A stretch of 64,000 bases of DNA from Meconema thalassinum (lineage: Eukaryota > Arthropoda > Insecta > Orthoptera > Tettigoniidae), in NCBI GenBank assembly GCA_946902985.2, contig OX336388.2:226074467-226138466 (forward strand), in the 5' to 3' direction. Within the stretch, counting starts at the first letter, position 1. Each line of letters starts with the position of its first letter. The notes under the pieces are model-generated. The model searched no databases and was not told where the DNA came from. It worked only from the letters and a program-made list of their open reading frames with translations. The position numbers were made by a program, and so were the translations under genes. This document shows positions 22,895 through 32,212 of the stretch, piece by piece.

Positions 22895-23007
22895 GTTCAC
22901 AGGTTACATAAAGCGAGGTAAAACAAGTAAACAGAAGATATATAAATAGTCAACAACCCACACATAGAGGCTACCATAGCAACGGCGTACCACATAAAAG
23001 TAATGCA

Positions 23008-24000
23008 TCAAGGACAGGGCTGCTCGTCTGTTGCATCTTCTCGTCTACGACGGTCAATAAGGGCAGGCTTGAGGGGATTAAGGACTGGAAGCCAAGCTCT
23101 GTTCACACGCTCTGCTTCCTCCTTAAGATTGAAGCTGTTAGTATGCTTCAGGATTTCAATGGCCTCCCTTTGTAGCCTGGCATGATAAGACACCGTGGTG
23201 GACAGAACTTCGGTGTCTCCATATCTTATATCGTGACCTACAAGTAGCGAGTGTGCTGCTACAGTGGATTTATCTGTTTGTCCCAGCCGGCTGTGTCGTT
23301 CGTGCTCCTTGAGGCGAGTGGCAATACTTGTTTTCGTTGTTCCAATATATACTTGGCCACAATCACACGGGATTTTATAAACCCCTGCCGCGGTATGAGG
23401 ATGTCGCTTATCTTTAGCGGACCTAAACATGTCCTTAATTTTTCGTGTAGGCCTGTATATGGTCTTTATATCATGGGACTCGAGTAGCCTCCCTATTCTG
23501 TCCGTGACCTTTTTTATATATGGAAGAAAAGCTCTAGCCAGGGGCTGCTTGTCTCCAATTACCCTTGTAGTTGGACGTCTCGGATGGAGTGCTCGCTGGA
23601 TATCTTTCTGGCTGTACCCATTCGCGCATAAGGCCTCGTTGAGGTGTTCAATTTCTTGTTTTAGGCACTGCTTATCACAAATTCTTTTAGCGCGGTCAGC
23701 CAGTGTTTTTATAACTCCGTATTTCTGTCGTGGGTGGTGGTTGGACGTCTTATGTAGATATCGGTCAGTATGGGTCGGCTTACGGTAAACTGTATGTCCC
23801 AAAGTTAGATCAGCGGTCTTCGTTACCATAACGTCGAGAAACGCGATTTTCTGTTCATTTTCTAACTCCATGGTAAACTGAATGTTCGAGTTCTGGCTAT
23901 TAAGATGTTGTAAAAACAGATTTAATTGATCTTTACCATGGCCCCATATTACAAAGGTATCGTCCACGTATCGTAGCCACACTTTAGGTTTCAAAGGTGC
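23008..24000 (-). pseudogene. Penelope-like ORF, unit 5 (5'-truncated at array centre)
   Basis: Contains only the 3' part of the element, from just before the RT YVDD motif to the end of the GIY-YIG domain. The 5' part is missing because the sequence turns into the inverted arm at 24001. A private change (GTTKTSIA for GTTKRSIA) lies near the YIG motif. An apparent start codon created by junction sequence is fortuitous. Confidence 0.9.
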
Positions 24001-24068
24001 TATTTGAACAAATAGCACTAGAGACCGCACCTAGTGCTATTTGAACAAATAGCACTAGAGACCGCACC
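24001..24068. repeat. Array centre: palindromic junction with a 37-bp direct duplication
   Basis: atttgaacaaatagcactag and the following gagaccgcacc occur at 24002-24031 and again at 24039-24068. Both face into the plus-strand arm, while the minus-strand arm ends in tttcaaaggtgc at 24000. The word ctatttgaacaaatag is itself self-complementary. This looks like templated filler formed where two DNA ends were joined. Confidence 0.85.
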
Positions 24069-25056
24069 TTTGAAACCTAAAGTGTGGCTACGATACGTGG
24101 ACGATACCTTTGTAATATGGGGCCATGGTAAAGATCAATTAAATCTGTTTTTACAACATCTTAATAGCCAGAACTCGAACATTCAGTTTACCATGGAGTT
24201 AGAAAATGAACAGAAAATCGCGTTTCTCGACGTTATGGTAACGAAGACCGCTGATCTAACTTTGGGACATACAGTTTACCGTAAGCCGACCCATACTGAC
24301 CGATATCTACATAAGACGTCCAACCACCACCCACGACAGAAATACGGAGTTATAAAAACACTGGCTGACCGCGCTAAAATAATTTGTGATAAGCAGTGCC
24401 TAAAACAAGAAATTGAACACCTCAACGAGGCCTTATGCGCGAATGGGTACAGCCAGAAAGATATCCAGCGAGCACTCCATCCGAGACGTCCAACTACAAG
24501 GGTAATTGGAGACAAGCAGCCCCTGGCTAGAGCTTTTCTTCCATATATAAAAAAGGTCACGGACAGAATAGGGAGGCTACTCGAGTCCCATGATATAAAG
24601 ACCATATACAGGCCTACACGAAAAATTAAGGACATGTTTAGGTCCGCTAAAGATAAGCGACATCCTCATACCGCGGCAGGGGTTTATAAAATCCCGTGTG
24701 ATTGTGGCCAAGTATATATTGGAAAAACGAAAAGAAGTATTGCCACTCGCCTCAAGGAGCACGTACGACACAGCCGGCTGGGACAAACAGATAAATCCAC
24801 TGTAGCAGCACACTCGCTACTTGTAGGTCACGATATAAGATATGGAGACACCGAAGTTCTGTCCACCACGGTGTCTTATCATGCCAGGCTACAAAGGGAG
24901 GCCATTGAAATCCTGAAGCATACTAACAGCTTCAATCTTAAGGAGGAAGCAGAGCGTGTGAACAGAGCTTGGCTTCCAGTCCTTAATCCCCTCAAGCCTG
25001 CCCTTATTGACCGTCGTAGACGAGAAGATGCAACAGACGAGCAGCCCTGTCCTTGA
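24039..25056 (+). pseudogene. Penelope-like ORF, unit 6 (5'-truncated at array centre)
   Basis: Plus-strand counterpart of unit 5, also starting just before YVDD and ending with the normal C-terminus. It has three private changes, AKIICDK, IGKTKRS and EHVRHSR, more than any other unit; two of them lie in the GIY-YIG domain. The larger number of differences may mean a different template copy or later mutation. It is not functional as an autonomous element. Confidence 0.9.
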
Positions 25057-25115
25057 TGCATTACTTTTATGTGGTACGCCGTTGCTATGGTAGCCTCTAT
25101 GTGTGGGTTGTTGAC

Positions 25116-25127
25116 TATTTATATATC
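25116..25127 (+). promoter_or_regulatory. TATA-like motif before unit 7 ORF
   Basis: TATTTATATATC, about 43 bp before the ATG at 25170, within the 107-bp spacer. It is identical in every unit. There is no experimental basis; it is offered as the best promoter-like signal in the element. Confidence 0.3.
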
Positions 25128-25165
25128 TTCTGTTTACTTGTTTTACCTCGCTTTATGTAACCTGT

Positions 25166-25200
25166 GAACATGCTGAACGCAGTATTCAGCGAAACGTCAG
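25166..25200 (+). ncRNA. Degenerate hammerhead-ribozyme-like motif at the ORF start
   Basis: The sequence reads gCTGAAcgcagtaTTCAGC, a 6-bp hairpin, followed at once by GAAAC and GTCAGG, with CCTG upstream as a possible closing strand. PLE pseudo-LTRs often carry hammerhead ribozymes with a CUGAUGA box, a hairpin and GAAA. Here the first box is CUGAACG, which lacks the conserved G and A, so self-cleavage is doubtful. It repeats in all units (for example minus strand near 15075 and 17681). Confidence 0.25.
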
Positions 25201-27662
25201 GACGACAAAATGTCCTTGGAACACGACCTATAAGCCCGCGAAACGGAGATTCCTATTTCAACGCCGGTCGTGAAAGTCTACATTTTTACTTAATTCGCCT
25301 CTACGGGGAGGAAATATCACACTTAGTTCGTCGCTTTGAGAGGTTAAGGAAGAAAAAGTCGCAACTTCTGTCATCACTCGCGTTTCTTCTTCGATGCCGA
25401 GACACAGGTATGATTCCCAAGTTTATTAAAATGAAGAGACCACTAACCTCAGCTAGAGCCCATAGAATATATGATCGAACTGAACGTTCGCTATTACGTG
25501 AACGCATAAGCTTTGCACGTAAGGGGCTCGCTACTACAGATCAGGCACTCTTACAGCTGCACTACCGCATCAGCAGCACACTCTCATATCAGGACTGGGA
25601 AAATGTAGATCGCATCACCTTCTACTCTATGCGTTCAACATTTGAACAGTCTAGCATCCGGCAGAAGAAAAAGTTTGAGCGGTTACAGAGAGACCAACCC
25701 GCGCCGGTACCTGCGCCTACGCTGGACATCTCACGGACAATTGTTAACCTGACCAATCGCCACCTGTCAGAGTGGGAAATCTCTATACTAGCGAAAGGAG
25801 GAAATTACGCAGTGACCCCTCCTTCGATTCCCGTGGAAGACATTGTCGCCAATATTGAAGCGGCAATCCGTGAGCTACCATCTGAACAAGCATATGAAAT
25901 TCGTCATGAAGCCTCACGTATAATCAAGAAGGCACCGGCACCGCAGAGTAACCTCACACCTCAGGAGAGAAAGGCTATAAAGACTCTCAACATGGACGAG
26001 AGCATAATCATTCTTCCTGCAGACAAAGGGAACGCAACGGTTATCTTGGACATGGACGACTACACTGCCAAGGTTTTGGAACTTTTAGACCCGGGTACCT
26101 ACCGCAAACTACTGAGAGATCCTACCAACCGGATTCTTCGTGATACAAACGGCCTGATCAAGGTATCTTCGCTACCTGAAAACGTAAAGAAGGTAACCAC
26201 CAGAAGTGAAGCTTTACCACCAAGACTTTATGGTTTACCTAAAATACACAAAGATAATGTTCCTCTTCGTCCTATCGTGAGTGCTATTGGATCACCAACT
26301 TATAGCATTGCCAAACATTTAGCTACCTTACTTCAACCACATATCGGCGGTACACAGTCGTTCGTCAAAAATTCCGGCCATTTCATTGAAAAATTGAAAA
26401 CTATTCAACTAGAAGCTGGTGACTTACTAGTAAGTTTTGACGTGGTCTCTCTTTTCACGAAAGTACCTATAAAGGTAGCCCTGGAGTACATCGCACGGAT
26501 TTTTCCTGATGATATCACCGCCTTATTCCGCCACTGCCTCACCGCTAGCTATTTCCTGTGGAAGGGTGATTTCTATGAACAAATTGATGGCGTCGCCATG
26601 GGCAGTCCCCTTAGTCCGGTGATCGCGAATTTCTTCATGGAACAATTTGAACAAATAGCACTAGAGACCGCACCTTTGAAACCTAAAGTGTGGCTACGAT
26701 ACGTGGACGATACCTTTGTAATATGGGGCCATGGTAAAGATCAATTAAATCTGTTTTTACAACATCTTAATAGCCAGAACTCGAACATTCAGTTTACCAT
26801 GGAGTTAGAAAATGAACAGAAAATCGCGTTTCTCGACGTTATGGTAACGAAGACCGCTGATCTAACTTTGGGACATACAGTTTACCGTAAGCCGACCCAT
26901 ACTGACCGATATCTACATAAGACGTCCAACCACCACCCACGACAGAAATACGGAGTTATAAAAACACTGGCTGACCGCGCTAAAAGAATTTGTGATAAGC
27001 AGTGCCTAAAACAAGAAATTGAACACCTCAACGAGGCCTTATGCGCGAATGGGTACAGCCAGAAAGATATCCAGCGAGCACTCCATCCGAGACGTCCAAC
27101 TACAAGGATAATTGGAGACAAGCAGCCCCTGGCTAGAGCTTTTCTTCCATATATAAAAAAGGTCACGGACAGAATAGGGAGGCTACTCGAGTCCCATGAT
27201 ATAAAGACCATATACAGGCCTACACGAAAAATTAAGGACATGTTTAGGTCCGCTAAAGATAAGCGACATCCTCATACCGCGGCAGGGGTTTATAAAATCC
27301 CGTGTGATTGTGGCCAAGTATATATTGGAACAACGAAAAGAAGTATTGCCACTCGCCTCAAGGAGCACGAACGACACAGCCGGCTGGGACAAACAGATAA
27401 ATCCACTGTAGCAGCACACTCGCTACTTGTAGGTCACGATATAAGATATGGAGACACCGAAGTTCTGTCCACCACGGTGTCTTATCATGCCAGGCTACAA
27501 AGGGAGGCCATTGAAATCCTGAAGCATACTAACAGCTTCAATCTTAAGGAGGAAGCAGAGCGTGTGAACAGAGCTTGGCTTCCAGTCCTTAATCCCCTCA
27601 AGCCTGCCCTTATTGACCGTCGTAGACGAGAAGATGCAACAGACGAGCAGCCCTGTCCTTGA
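25170..27662 (+). CDS. Penelope-like RT/GIY-YIG protein, unit 7 (intact, plus strand)
   Basis: The complete 830-codon ORF in the inverted arm. The first ATG is at 25170; a TAA lies at 25158-25160 in the same frame, so no longer N-terminus is possible without splicing. All motifs are present: LPADKGN, FDVVSLF, MGSPLSPVIANFF, YVDD, YRKPTHTDRY, and the GIY-YIG nuclease. One conservative private change (TTRIIGDK for TTRVIGDK). It is followed by a terminal pseudo-LTR piece and the right target duplication. With units 1 and 2 it is one of three coding-competent copies. Confidence 0.93.
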   Translation: MLNAVFSETSGRQNVLGTRPISPRNGDSYFNAGRESLHFYLIRLYGEEISHLVRRFERLRKKKSQLLSSLAFLLRCRDTGMIPKFIKMKRPLTSARAHRIYDRTERSLLRERISFARKGLATTDQALLQLHYRISSTLSYQDWENVDRITFYSMRSTFEQSSIRQKKKFERLQRDQPAPVPAPTLDISRTIVNLTNRHLSEWEISILAKGGNYAVTPPSIPVEDIVANIEAAIRELPSEQAYEIRHEASRIIKKAPAPQSNLTPQERKAIKTLNMDESIIILPADKGNATVILDMDDYTAKVLELLDPGTYRKLLRDPTNRILRDTNGLIKVSSLPENVKKVTTRSEALPPRLYGLPKIHKDNVPLRPIVSAIGSPTYSIAKHLATLLQPHIGGTQSFVKNSGHFIEKLKTIQLEAGDLLVSFDVVSLFTKVPIKVALEYIARIFPDDITALFRHCLTASYFLWKGDFYEQIDGVAMGSPLSPVIANFFMEQFEQIALETAPLKPKVWLRYVDDTFVIWGHGKDQLNLFLQHLNSQNSNIQFTMELENEQKIAFLDVMVTKTADLTLGHTVYRKPTHTDRYLHKTSNHHPRQKYGVIKTLADRAKRICDKQCLKQEIEHLNEALCANGYSQKDIQRALHPRRPTTRIIGDKQPLARAFLPYIKKVTDRIGRLLESHDIKTIYRPTRKIKDMFRSAKDKRHPHTAAGVYKIPCDCGQVYIGTTKRSIATRLKEHERHSRLGQTDKSTVAAHSLLVGHDIRYGDTEVLSTTVSYHARLQREAIEILKHTNSFNLKEEAERVNRAWLPVLNPLKPALIDRRRREDATDEQPCP

Positions 27663-27769
27663 TGCATTACTTTTATGTGGTACGCCGTTGCTATGGTAGC
27701 CTCTATGTGTGGGTTGTTGACTATTTATATATCTTCTGTTTACTTGTTTTACCTCGCTTTATGTAACCT

Positions 27770-27859
27770 GTGAACATGCTGAACGCAGTATTCAGCGAAA
27801 CGTCAGGACGACAAAATGTCCTTGGAACACGACCTATAAGCCCGCGAAACGGAGATTCC
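27770..27859 (+). repeat. Terminal partial pseudo-LTR, right end
   Basis: Contains the first ~30 codons of another PLE unit and ends at ggagattcc, directly before the right target duplication. Both outer ends of the array are therefore 3' ends of the element. Confidence 0.85.
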
Positions 27860-27970
27860 TTGTTCATTAACTTTGAAGTCCTGAAATCTTCATTCAAATT
27901 CGTCGTGGATATTTTTCGCACAAGAGGATATTACCCAAAGCGCATAAACACAATGAGATTGAAATAGTTG
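27859..27970 (-). pseudogene. hAT transposase fragment upstream of the array
   Basis: Includes the right 12-bp target duplication (27859-27870). Minus-strand translation gives ...NIHDEFE, a stop, then RFQDFKVNEQ, which runs in the same frame into LHVLSMPFNVD at 12340 once the array is removed. The pattern FE.RF.DF followed by PFNVD is characteristic of this hAT subgroup. This is the strongest evidence for the exact insertion point. Confidence 0.75.
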
Positions 27971-28270
27971 TTCACTTCTAGGTACACAGAACAGGAAATA
28001 TGACCTGTGTGTAATTGTAGCTAGTATATTTCGAAACCATGTCGCGGGCCGGATTAGACTAGCTCAAGGGAACACTTTGCCCATCACTGCTCTAAAGGAT
28101 TCCTTTTTAAATTTTATTTACAGACCAGGGATAAATTTCAACCAGAAGGGTTCGAAGCACTTTTACGATACTTTTGCTTTGGTCCGTTAAACATAATTGC
28201 TTGATTTTGTGACAGTCAAACTTGTAGTATTGGAATTCATTTTTCAGTTTTGCCTCTTTCTATTAAAGAA

Positions 28271-29695
28271 TGGTTACATTGTTAGTAACTTATTTAAGGA
28301 AACGCTACTAATATATCACCATGTTTGTAGTGATGGGGGACAAATGGTAAGGTTACATTGTTAGTAACTTATTTGAGGAACGCCACTAAAGATTACCATG
28401 TTTGTAGTAATAATAATATCGTATGGCCTCGGGTGCCTGGTGCAGGCTTTGTTAGTTGACACCCAGAGGGTAGCTTGCATGTCGAATTTCGTCGTTCCTT
28501 TGAACGCTACGAAAGTCAAGGAGGTTAGATATATTTAAACTCCTTGACACTACAGCGCTTTCAAGTAGAGAATGGAGGAACTTTGTGTTGGCGGAAAATT
28601 CCGAGATTAATTTTGCCATTGAACACGGCCTACTGAATTCAAATGGGTTCTTTAACATGCCAACAACGTATGACATGAGTATCGTGATTTTTGTCGCCTT
28701 CAAAAATCACTTACCATGGCCAGGGGCGAACCTGCAATCTTGGGGTTGGTAGTCCGACACTATAACCACTCACCCACCGTGGCAAGCCATGTGTGTAGTG
28801 ATGGGGGACAAATGGTAAGGTTACATTGTTAGTAACTTATTTGAGGCGACGCAGACTATAGATTACCATGTTCGTAGTGATGGGGGACAAATGGTAAGGT
28901 TACATTGTTAGTAACGTATTTAAGATGACGCGGACTATAGATCACCATGTTTGTAGTGATGTGGGACAATTGGTAAGATTACATTGTTAGTAACTTATTT
29001 ATGGTTACGCGGACTATAGATCACCATGTTTGCAGTGATGGAGGACAATTGGTTAGCTTACATTGTTAGTAACTTATTTGAGGCGACGCAGACTATAGAT
29101 TACCATGTTCGTAGTGATGGGGGGCAAATGGTAAGGTTACATTGTTAGTAACGTATTTAAGATGACGCGGACTATAGATCACCATGTTTGTAGTGATGTG
29201 GGACAATTGGTAAGATTACATTGTTAGTAACTTATTTATGGTTACGCGGACTATAGATCACCATGTTTGCAGTGATGGAGGACAAATGGTAAGGTTACAT
29301 TGTTAGTAACTTATTTGAGGCGACGCAGACTATAGATTACCATGTTCATAGTGATGGGGGACAAATGGTAAGGTTACATTGTTAGTAACGTATTTAAGAT
29401 GACGCGGACTATAGATCACCATGTTTGTAGTGATGTGGGACAATTGGTAAGATTACATTGTTAGTAACTTATTTATGGTTACGCGGACTATAGATCACCA
29501 TGTTTGTAGTGATGTGGGACAATTGGTAAGATTACATTGTTAGTAACTTATTTATGTTTACGCGGACTATAGATCACCATGTTTGCAGTGATGGAGGACA
29601 AATGGTAAGGTTACATTGTTAGTAACTTATTTAAGGTGACGTGATCTATATATCACCATGTTTGTAGTGATGGGGGACAAATGGTAATGTTACAT
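28271..29695. repeat. 79-bp tandem repeat with 237-bp higher-order period
   Basis: About 13 units carry the words ccatgtttgtagtgatg, ggtaaggttacattgttag and actatagatca. From 28864 three unit types alternate (ttcgtagtgatgggg; gtgggacaattgg; tttgcagtgatggagg), so ccatgttcgtag-type units recur at 28866, 29103 and 29340, exactly 237 bp apart. The left two units and the last two are more diverged, as array edges usually are. A SINE interrupts the second unit. Confidence 0.9.
28409..28786 (-). mobile_element. SINE-E copy inside the 79-bp array
   Basis: Flanked by ccatgtttgtagt (28396-28408) and ccatgtgtgtagt (28787-28799). The minus strand has a tRNA-like head, gtgggtgagtggttatagtg (A box) and gcaggttcgcccctgg (B box), then a body shared with 32532-32750, and a short (taa)n-like tail (attattattac). 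The flanking repeats may partly reflect the tandem array itself. Confidence 0.8.
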
Positions 29696-30420
29696 TGTTT
29701 GTAATTTATCTCCAGTGGAGCAGGCTATACCTATAGACACAACAAGAAAGAACTCCCGCAATATTTTTGATCAGCCGCGGAATTCTTATTCTCGAAATAT
29801 TTTTCAACAAATGTAATCAGTAGATCTAACAATTAAATCCTGTTTGTTATTATTATTATTATTATTTGCGATGTCTCTGTGCCTTTCTCCTTGGCGGGGT
29901 CCCACCTCGCCACCCCTTCTGTATGATCCAGGTTGGCAACGCCGGTTTCAAGTTGAGTGTTACGGAGCTATAGTTCCACCTGTTTCCGAGTGACTGCCCG
30001 CAAGCCTGAACACGGACCGGAAGTTCAGACACAGTGGGGGGAAGAGCAGCAGATTCCCACTAAGATGGCCGATTGCTTGGATGACTCCGCTCAGGTTTGT
30101 TTTAGAAACCAGAACAAGAAGAGACGATAAAGCTATTTAAAATGCAGAAATAATATAACTTTCTCTCCCTCTTTTCCTTTAGCAGTTTATTTCTGCTTTG
30201 TTTCCTAAAGTCAGATTAGTTAACGCTCCGTTAAATGGTAATTTTAAATTATCTTCGAGTACAGTCGCTTTCTTCATTAACTTCACCCGCAAGATGTGTT
30301 GTTTAAAGCTGTAAGCTTCGGAAGTGACAGTCATTCATTATTATTATTATTAATATTATTATTAATAATAATAATAGTCTATTATTATTATCAGCGTGTA
30401 GATTTAACCTGAAAATCCTA
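29696..30420. other. Unassigned, with two short (TTA)n tracts
   Basis: (tta)n-type runs occur at 29848-29870 and about 30337-30385. The latter contains ttattattaat and its complement, able to fold into a hairpin. No gene or dispersed repeat was recognised. Confidence 0.4.
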
Positions 30421-30497
30421 AACAAGTAGTTCCGTGAAGAACTATACAGCCTATTTTCATATATCCTGCTTATGTTAATTGTCTCTATCAACATACA

Positions 30498-30823
30498 TAC
30501 CGGGTGAGTTAGCCGTGGTGGTTACGGCATGACTAATGGCAGTCGCTCACATCCGGGAGGCGAGGAGGTTCGAATCCCCCCGCCGGCAACCTTGAAGATG
30601 GTCTTCTGTGGATTCCCATCTTCCTTCCAGGCAAATGCCCGGGTTGGTCCCTCACTATAGGCCACAGCCGCTACCTTCCAACTCCTAGCCCTTCCCTTCC
30701 AACTTTCCTCCCCAACGGTACTTGTAGCTCACCCATTGGGTGTCCGTCTCGAAGCAGCTACAAAACTGGCGAGCCGAACATGTCCTCGGACACTCCCGGC
30801 ACTAAAAGCCATACGCCAAAAAA
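30498..30823 (+). mobile_element. SINE-F copy inside family E
   Basis: Flanked by an 11-bp perfect duplication, atcaacataca, at 30487-30497 and 30824-30834. The tRNA-like head has ttagccgtggtggttacgg and the B box gaggttcgaatcc at 30568-30580. It contains the common SINE core (cttctgtggattcccatc ... aggccacagccgctacc) and a short A-rich end. Confidence 0.9.
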
Positions 30824-32165
30824 ATCAACATACAAAATTTCAGTTTAATTGCTGTAACAGATTCGTAAATATTGAGAACCGTCTAAATATTTCATATGGT
30901 CGCCAGGATGGATTTTTATTTTTGTACTATTACATTAAGATTATTGTGTACGTGTGGTATTCCAACTTCAATCGCATGATTAGAACACAAGAAGTAAATA
31001 CGAGATTTTAAAAGTACGCACAGCAGCCATCTTGTGATTATGCAAACAATTGAAATAAATTACATGCCAGTGGATCAACATTTGTATAAGCATTTAACGT
31101 GCAACGTTTCACGGCACTCGGATAGTTAATTCGTGAGAAACGTCCATTTAAATATTTATTCTTCGCGTCGTCGCCATGTTGGATTTGTGCTCACCAGGTT
31201 ACTGAAAGTCCTATAGGTGAACATATGTTCATAGTCTCTATGAACATAAAAAAAAATCAGTTTGGTTGCTGTAAAAGATTCATAGATATTGAGAACCGTC
31301 TAAATATTTCGGAAGCTCGCCATTTAGGATTGTTATATGTATAGGCCATAGAGTTATGTACCATTCAAGGACAATTATTGCCCAGCTTCATTATTCAAAC
31401 TTTCACTTCGATCGCTTGATTACGACACAAGAATAAAAACTCAATTTTAAAATTTCGTACAGCCGCCATCTTGAGGTTATGTAAACAATTGAATTAAATT
31501 AGATGGCAGTGCATTACAATCTGCAAAATCATTTACTGTACCACATTTCACTGCGCTCAGAGAGTTAAATCACGAGAAAAGTCTATTAAAATATTGGTCG
31601 CCATGTTTGTTTTGTACTTTACAGGTTTATGAAATATACATAGGTAAACTTGTATCAGTACCCTTTATCACCGTACAAAATTGCATGATGATATCTGTAA
31701 TAGTTTCGGAGATATAGAATGTCAGTGAAATATTTCGCACAGCCGCCATTTTGAGGTTATGTAAACAATTGAACTAAATCAGACTCCGTTGCATTACAAT
31801 GTGTACAAACATTTGCTGTACCAAGTTTCATTACGTTTGGATAGTTAAATCGCGAGAAATGTCTATTTAAAAGTCTCAATTTCGCTTGACCGCCATGTTG
31901 GTTTTGTAGTCACCAGGTTTTTGAAGGTCTCATAGGTGAACTTCTAGTAGTGCCCTTTATCACCGTACACAATTTCAGGGCGATATCGGTATTAGTTTCG
32001 GAGATATTGAATGCTAGTGAAATATTTCGCACAGCCGCCATATTGGATTGGTGAGACGTAACAAAATTTGAAGGGCACGGTCGAGGTCGCCGGGAATAGT
32101 GCTATGATCTTACCGAGTTTCATTGAAATCGCTCCAGCCGTTTAGTTTTTATTAAGGGGGGACAC

Positions 32166-32212
32166 ATACACACCTCACACACACACACACACGCACACAC
32201 ACACGGACAAAA
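32166..32212. repeat. (CA)n microsatellite at the 3' end of family E
   Basis: A CA run with two CG interruptions, directly before the conserved ggacaaaaggtgatctcataa and the terminal hairpin. Equivalent tracts occur in all full E copies. Confidence 0.9.

Larger units (their letters stand above)
12352..27859. mobile_element. Penelope-like element array: 5 minus + 2 plus units of 2606 bp
   Basis: ORF stops recur at 12585, 15191, 17797, 20402 and 23008 (minus), and ORF starts at 25164 and 27770 (plus): a constant 2606-bp period with one 1-bp deletion. Units are separated by a 107-bp non-coding spacer. The two outer ends are both element 3' ends running ~90-130 bp into the next ORF start, as expected for the pseudo-LTR arrangement of Penelope-like elements (PLEs). 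The arms meet through 5'-truncated units at 24.0 kb. The whole array lies between one pair of target duplications. Units are nearly identical, so it is young. Confidence 0.9.
11109..28089 (-). mobile_element. hAT transposon remnant hosting two later insertions
   Basis: Left end CATGCATGGGCAAACC and right end (minus strand) CAGTGATGGGCAAAGT are hAT-type terminal inverted repeats, similar to the CAGGGGTGGGCAAAC ends of many hATs. They are flanked by 8-bp duplications, ccctaaag (11101-11108) and ctctaaag (28090-28097), one mismatch. After removing family G (11153-11840) and the Penelope array (12352-27859), only about 0.77 kb of hAT remains, coding for a transposase C-terminus on the minus strand. 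It is therefore a deletion derivative. Calling the two distant ends one element rests on the matching TIR and TSD plus the interrupted coding frame. Confidence 0.75.

Noticed and set aside
12352..27859. Interpreting the PLE array as an LTR retrotransposon with long terminal repeats
   Set aside because: The RT motifs (LPADKGN, YVDD with YRKPTHTDRY) and GIY-YIG nuclease are Penelope-type, there is no protease, integrase or gag, and the repeats are ORF-start segments typical of pseudo-LTRs.
28271..29695. CRISPR-like regular repeats
   Set aside because: Units are directly adjacent 79-bp tandem repeats without unique spacers, in a eukaryotic context.
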